NCBI GenBank assembly: GCA_016929465.1
Contig: JAFGIT010000373.1
Coordinates: 1 to 7,761 of the forward strand
Length of the DNA stretch: 7,761 bases
DNA from: JAFGIT01 sp016929465 [NCBI: Candidatus Coatesbacteria bacterium]
GTDB taxonomy: Bacteria; B130-G9
Direction of reading: 5' to 3'
Shown here piece after piece: positions 5,924 to 7,761 of the stretch. The notes beneath the pieces are model-generated. The model was not told the DNA's origin. It did not search any database and was given only the letters and a program-made list of their open reading frames with translations. A program made the translations under genes and the position numbers. Numbering within the stretch: position 1 is the first letter of the stretch; each line of letters opens with the position of its first letter.

Positions 5924-6784
5924 TCAGTAGTGGGTCACCCTATCCAGATAGCCGTGATCGAGCGCAATCTTCTCCATTGCCCTGTAGAAAAAAATACTCG
6001 CAGCCATCGTCGCAAGGGTCGTCACGACCAGAATCCCGACCAGTTCTCCCGAGGTAAAATTCTCGAGCCCTTCGAATTGTGATGCGCCGAGAACAGCGCG
6101 CCTTGTGACCTCAATCCAATAAGTGATCGGTATTATCCGGGCTACCGGCTGCAGCCATCCCGGCAGAACGGTGAGAGGGAATAGCGTCCCAGAGGCAAGA
6201 TAGAAGAGCCCCGCTATCCCGCCTGACAGAACTCCCCCATGCCTTGCTGTAACCAGAAAGAAGCCGGCGACCATGATCCCGAATGCGAGCATTCCCAGTA
6301 TCCCCAAGATTAAGGCGATGAGCAGCAAAGGGTAATTGATCGCAAACAGGGAGATGGGGATGCCGAGTGCGTATCTGCCGAATATGAGCATGATAATCGT
6401 ACTCACGGCGGTCAATATGATCTTGGTCGCGGTGCGTCCAGAAAGATAGAGGTAGATAGACTGTGGCGAGCAGTAGATGTACTTCAGAACGCGAAAATGC
6501 TCTCGGTCCTCGTGGATTATTTGACCTGTCCCGAGCATGATTGCATTGACGAAAATGAAGAACGAATTGCCGACGTACATGCCGAAGAACTGACCGGTCT
6601 TGGCATCGCCGCTCTTCACGGCCAAATATATGAAGACGAGGATCAGGACGTGACAGATCGGCTTCAGCAGCGAATATGTGATGAATTCGAAAGGATGCGC
6701 CCAGTTGGCCTCCATCTGCCAGCCGAGCCAGGCCGAGTAATAGAGCTGCCGCAAACTCCGAAGGATGCTCTTTCCTACTGCCAT
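5924..6784 (-). CDS. ABC-2 family transporter permease (second of pair)
   Basis: An inner-membrane permease of an ABC exporter, 286 residues. Its cytoplasmic start (1-35) is followed by about six hydrophobic segments, near 36-56, 67-89, 119-137, 149-179, 185-208 and 247-266. The cytoplasmic motif HEDREHFRVLKY (91-102), which contacts the ATPase in this family, and the late motif SGTLFPLTVLPGW (198-210) followed by IIPITYWIEVTRR are typical of ABC2_membrane proteins such as DrrB/DrrC-type exporters. The start ATG overlaps the end of the upstream permease by 10 bp, which indicates translational coupling and probably a heterodimer; the Shine-Dalgarno is weak. The substrate is unknown: drugs, lipids and polysaccharides are all possible for this family. 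No ATPase gene follows; the next gene is an oxidoreductase. Confidence 0.88.
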   Translation of the reverse strand: MAVGKSILRSLRQLYYSAWLGWQMEANWAHPFEFITYSLLKPICHVLILVFIYLAVKSGDAKTGQFFGMYVGNSFFIFVNAIMLGTGQIIHEDREHFRVLKYIYCSPQSIYLYLSGRTATKIILTAVSTIIMLIFGRYALGIPISLFAINYPLLLIALILGILGMLAFGIMVAGFFLVTARHGGVLSGGIAGLFYLASGTLFPLTVLPGWLQPVARIIPITYWIEVTRRAVLGASQFEGLENFTSGELVGILVVTTLATMAASIFFYRAMEKIALDHGYLDRVTHY

Positions 6785-7689
6785 CTTTGCAGTATCCGCC
6801 CCGTCCTGGCGCCCAGCTTCTCCATATAGTTCAGCAGGAACTTGGCAACCACGATGAATATGAAGGTTAGAGCAATTAGGATGATGAACTCGAGCTCAGG
6901 ATTCAAAAAGCCCATATTCTTGTCTTCCGAGAAAGCTAGCTGACGCATCGCGTCGAGCCCAAGGGTTATCGGTATGAAGGAGGTGAAGAATGGCACGGTC
7001 GCGCCGAGCGTCCTGACCGGGAAGTAGAAGCCCGATGCGAAGAAGACCGGCTCCTCGAACAGGTTCATTATCTGCCATCCCCGCCTTCCGACGAGGAAGA
7101 AGATTGAGGAGAACATAAGCCCAAGGCCATAGAGGGCAAACAGCGTGAAGATGAACACCCCCGCCGCAAGAAAGGGCTGCTGAAATGAGTAATCCACGCC
7201 AAAGATCAACGAACCCGCGAGTAGTATCACGAATGCCCGAACGGACGTCATGAAGAGGCCGCCGATCACCATCCCGGCGAGAATCGACATGAGCGACATT
7301 GGAGCCATCGTATATAGCTCGAGGTTACCCATCTCCTTCTCCCAATAAAACTGCATCGCCATGCTCCAGAGCATCGCCAGCCAGTAAGCAGACATGACCC
7401 CGCCAAGAACAACGTAGCCGATGAATTCCTGAGGGGCATTGAAGGACTTATAGACCATCACGAACGCAGAAACGGTCAGGAGTGGGAGGACCGTGTCACC
7501 AATGAGCCAGCTGGTCTCGCGGTTTGCCCCGACCACTCGAACGTAGGAGCGGGCGATTACCGTCCTTACGTTCCTGATCGCCGCTCGCTTGAAGCTCGGC
7601 TTCAGGATTCTGTTGAGCTCACCACCGGGTGGCTTCGCCAGCATCGTAACACCTCTCGAATCTGCAATTAACGTCCGGGACATGGCCAT
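6775..7689 (-). CDS. ABC-2 family transporter permease (first of pair)
   Basis: An inner-membrane ABC exporter permease of up to 304 residues. A basic cytoplasmic start (about 1-60) is followed by hydrophobic segments near 62-80, 88-112, 136-164, 171-199, 213-240 and 265-287. The cytoplasmic motif WEKEMGNLELY (116-126), an ATPase-coupling element, and ASGFYFPVRTLG (218-229) followed by FIPITLGLDAMRQ match ABC2_membrane proteins. It resembles its downstream neighbour in layout but not closely in sequence, fitting a two-permease exporter. Two starts are plausible: ATG 7689 with GGTGAT four bases upstream, and ATG 7644 (residue 16) with GAGAGGTG five bases upstream. The outer one is given; the inner one has the stronger Shine-Dalgarno core. 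The partner ATPase would be expected upstream, beyond the right edge. Confidence 0.87.
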   Translation of the reverse strand: MAMSRTLIADSRGVTMLAKPPGGELNRILKPSFKRAAIRNVRTVIARSYVRVVGANRETSWLIGDTVLPLLTVSAFVMVYKSFNAPQEFIGYVVLGGVMSAYWLAMLWSMAMQFYWEKEMGNLELYTMAPMSLMSILAGMVIGGLFMTSVRAFVILLAGSLIFGVDYSFQQPFLAAGVFIFTLFALYGLGLMFSSIFFLVGRRGWQIMNLFEEPVFFASGFYFPVRTLGATVPFFTSFIPITLGLDAMRQLAFSEDKNMGFLNPELEFIILIALTFIFIVVAKFLLNYMEKLGARTGRILQRWQ

Positions 7690-7761
7690 TGATTATCACC
7701 GACAAGATTCTGAGCCATAATAACTTGCGGTCGGCGAATCACAAGAGGAACAGTGATGTTC

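Noticed and set aside
7690-7761. Possible end of an ABC ATPase gene upstream of the permeases
   Set aside because: All three minus-strand frames were read; none gives a recognisable ATPase C-terminus in 72 bases, so no gene is claimed.

Overview
The window looks like a stretch of bacterial chromosome with roughly balanced base composition. Every complete gene is on the minus strand; the only plus-strand gene is the tail of a transporter cut by the left edge. Genes of general bacterial metabolism (coaBC, gmk, a remA/DUF370 gene) sit beside accessory genes. No phage, insertion sequence, CRISPR array, tRNA or rRNA was seen. The phylum cannot be fixed from sequence alone. A remA-gmk-coaBC string with a cobalamin-type radical SAM protein and DrrB/DrrC-like permeases would suit an uncultured environmental lineage, but this is only an impression.

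Layout from the right edge, in the direction of transcription. (1) 7689-5924: two ABC-2 family permeases that overlap by 10 bp, probably the membrane half of an exporter whose ATPase is not in the window. (2) 5733-4381: a FAD/NAD(P)H oxidoreductase of the CoA-disulfide reductase / NADH oxidase family with one redox cysteine. (3) 4380-3963: a gap without a convincing gene, holding inverted repeats and a good sigma70-type promoter candidate. (4) 3962-274: four co-directional genes with 34-44 bp gaps: a B12-binding-type radical SAM protein with a TTG start, a RemA/DUF370 protein, guanylate kinase and the bifunctional CoA-biosynthesis enzyme CoaBC. (5) 1-175, plus strand: the last part of an EamA/DMT transporter, convergent with coaBC.

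Gmk (GMP to GDP) and CoaBC (4'-phosphopantothenate to 4'-phosphopantetheine) are housekeeping enzymes often clustered with DUF370, yicC and rpoZ. Here rpoZ is missing between gmk and coaBC, and the upstream place where yicC is often found holds the radical SAM gene. Stem-loops lie in the remA-gmk and gmk-coaBC gaps and in the leader of the radical SAM gene, which suggests control at the RNA level. Nothing here proves a new system. The least explained parts are the radical SAM gene of unknown substrate at the head of this operon and the structured RNA around it.
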